Assembly: GCA_002332905.1 (NCBI GenBank)
Contig: DDAM01000031.1
Location: 1-13,781, forward strand
Direction of reading: 5' to 3'
DNA from: Firmicutes bacterium UBA2058
GTDB lineage: Bacteria; Bacillota; Clostridia; Tissierellales; Sedimentibacteraceae
Length of the DNA: 13,781 nucleotides
The notes under the pieces are model-generated. The model worked only from the letters and a program-made list of their open reading frames with translations, made no database searches and had not been told where the DNA came from. Position numbers and translations under genes: made by a program. Positions 13,512-13,781 of the stretch are shown here, piece by piece. Position 1 is the first letter of the stretch, and every line of letters starts with the position of its first letter.

Positions 13512-13781
13512 TTAGATAATATCACTATGGAACCTAACAAATTCAGATTGATTTCTGAAATCAGACACAATAATGCACATATACTTATTTTCCTTTAATA
13601 CCCTTGCACTTTTAATAAATATATCTTTTATTTGAATTAAAAAATCTCTATAATCATCTATATTAGCTAAATCTCTCTTATCATTGGAATAGTTTGTAGC
13701 TAATCCTTCTTGAACTCTTTTTTTAGTTTTTGGGTCTATCTTTTTATTTAACATAGACCAATCAGGCGGACTTGTTACAAT
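13512..13781 (-). CDS. N4-cytosine/N6-adenine DNA methyltransferase, partial (runs off the window)
   Basis: The frame is open to the window edge and begins IVTSPPDWSMLNKK. TSPPxW is motif IV, the catalytic loop of amino-methyltransferases of the N4-cytosine/N6-adenine group. It is followed by DYRDFLIQIKDIFIKSARVL and KENKYMCIIVSDFRN, matching the next helix and strand of the Rossmann-like fold. The frame then stops at 13512 right after FVRFHSDII, where family members continue for 60 or more residues. No neighbouring frame restores the family pattern. It is therefore either a C-terminally truncated gene or one with a lost end. The upstream part lies outside the window. A role in restriction-modification or phage DNA protection is possible but cannot be judged. 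Confidence 0.65.
   Translation of the reverse strand: MVTSPPDWSMLNKKIDPKTKKRVQEGLATNYSNDKRDLANIDDYRDFLIQIKDIFIKSARVLKENKYMCIIVSDFRNQSEFVRFHSDII

Overview
The window is AT-rich and reads as Clostridium-type Firmicute DNA. The evidence is AGGAGG-like ribosome binding sites, sigma-A-like promoters, a clostridial flagellin, a ProRS fragment of the kind ending in a Zn-binding Cys cluster and Tyr, and a sigma factor and holin-like pair of the clostridial UviA/UviB type. No rRNA, tRNA or CRISPR array was seen. Much of the window is eroded: at least five genes are fragments (acetyltransferase, XRE regulator, prolyl-tRNA synthetase, an IS4/IS1182-like transposase and probably a DNA methyltransferase). 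A short repeat family is scattered through the intergenic DNA.

Layout. 1-445: truncated GNAT acetyltransferase (minus) with an overlapping small ORF. 446-1145: largely non-coding. 1146-3080: a 644-residue flagellin (plus) with a long Ser/Thr/Asn-rich centre, followed by two terminators. 3445-5891: two-gene ABC exporter operon (minus) with a clear promoter and a tandem 11-bp repeat in its leader. 6104-6484: membrane-tailed XRE regulator that has lost its DNA-binding domain. 6485-8657: repeat-rich DNA holding a Nudix hydrolase (6897-7364) and a proS 3' fragment (7650-8237). 8728-10840: the most interesting block (below). 10850-11658: decayed transposase. 11781-13235: IS3-family insertion sequence with a single-ORF transposase and 45-bp imperfect terminal repeats. 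13313-13781: a small ORF and the end of an N4/N6-type DNA methyltransferase that runs off the window.

The likely system is at 8728-10840, all on the minus strand. A sigma factor of the UviA/TcdR/BotR group (10239-10757) and a UviB/BhlA holin-like protein (9987-10226) form an operon. A 148-residue protein that I do not recognise (9431-9877) follows with its own promoter. The promoters of the sigma gene and of the 148-residue gene share TTGC-N17/18-ACTCTTT, consistent with the sigma factor driving both. The sigma gene promoter also overlaps a near-consensus LexA box. This matches the logic of the UV-inducible bacteriocin locus of C. perfringens pIP404: DNA damage, then LexA release, then alternative sigma, then holin plus secreted protein. 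I infer that the 148-residue product is a candidate bacteriocin or toxin without a signal peptide. The separately promoted 190-residue membrane-anchored protein next to it (8728-9300) is a candidate immunity protein. Both functional assignments are inference.
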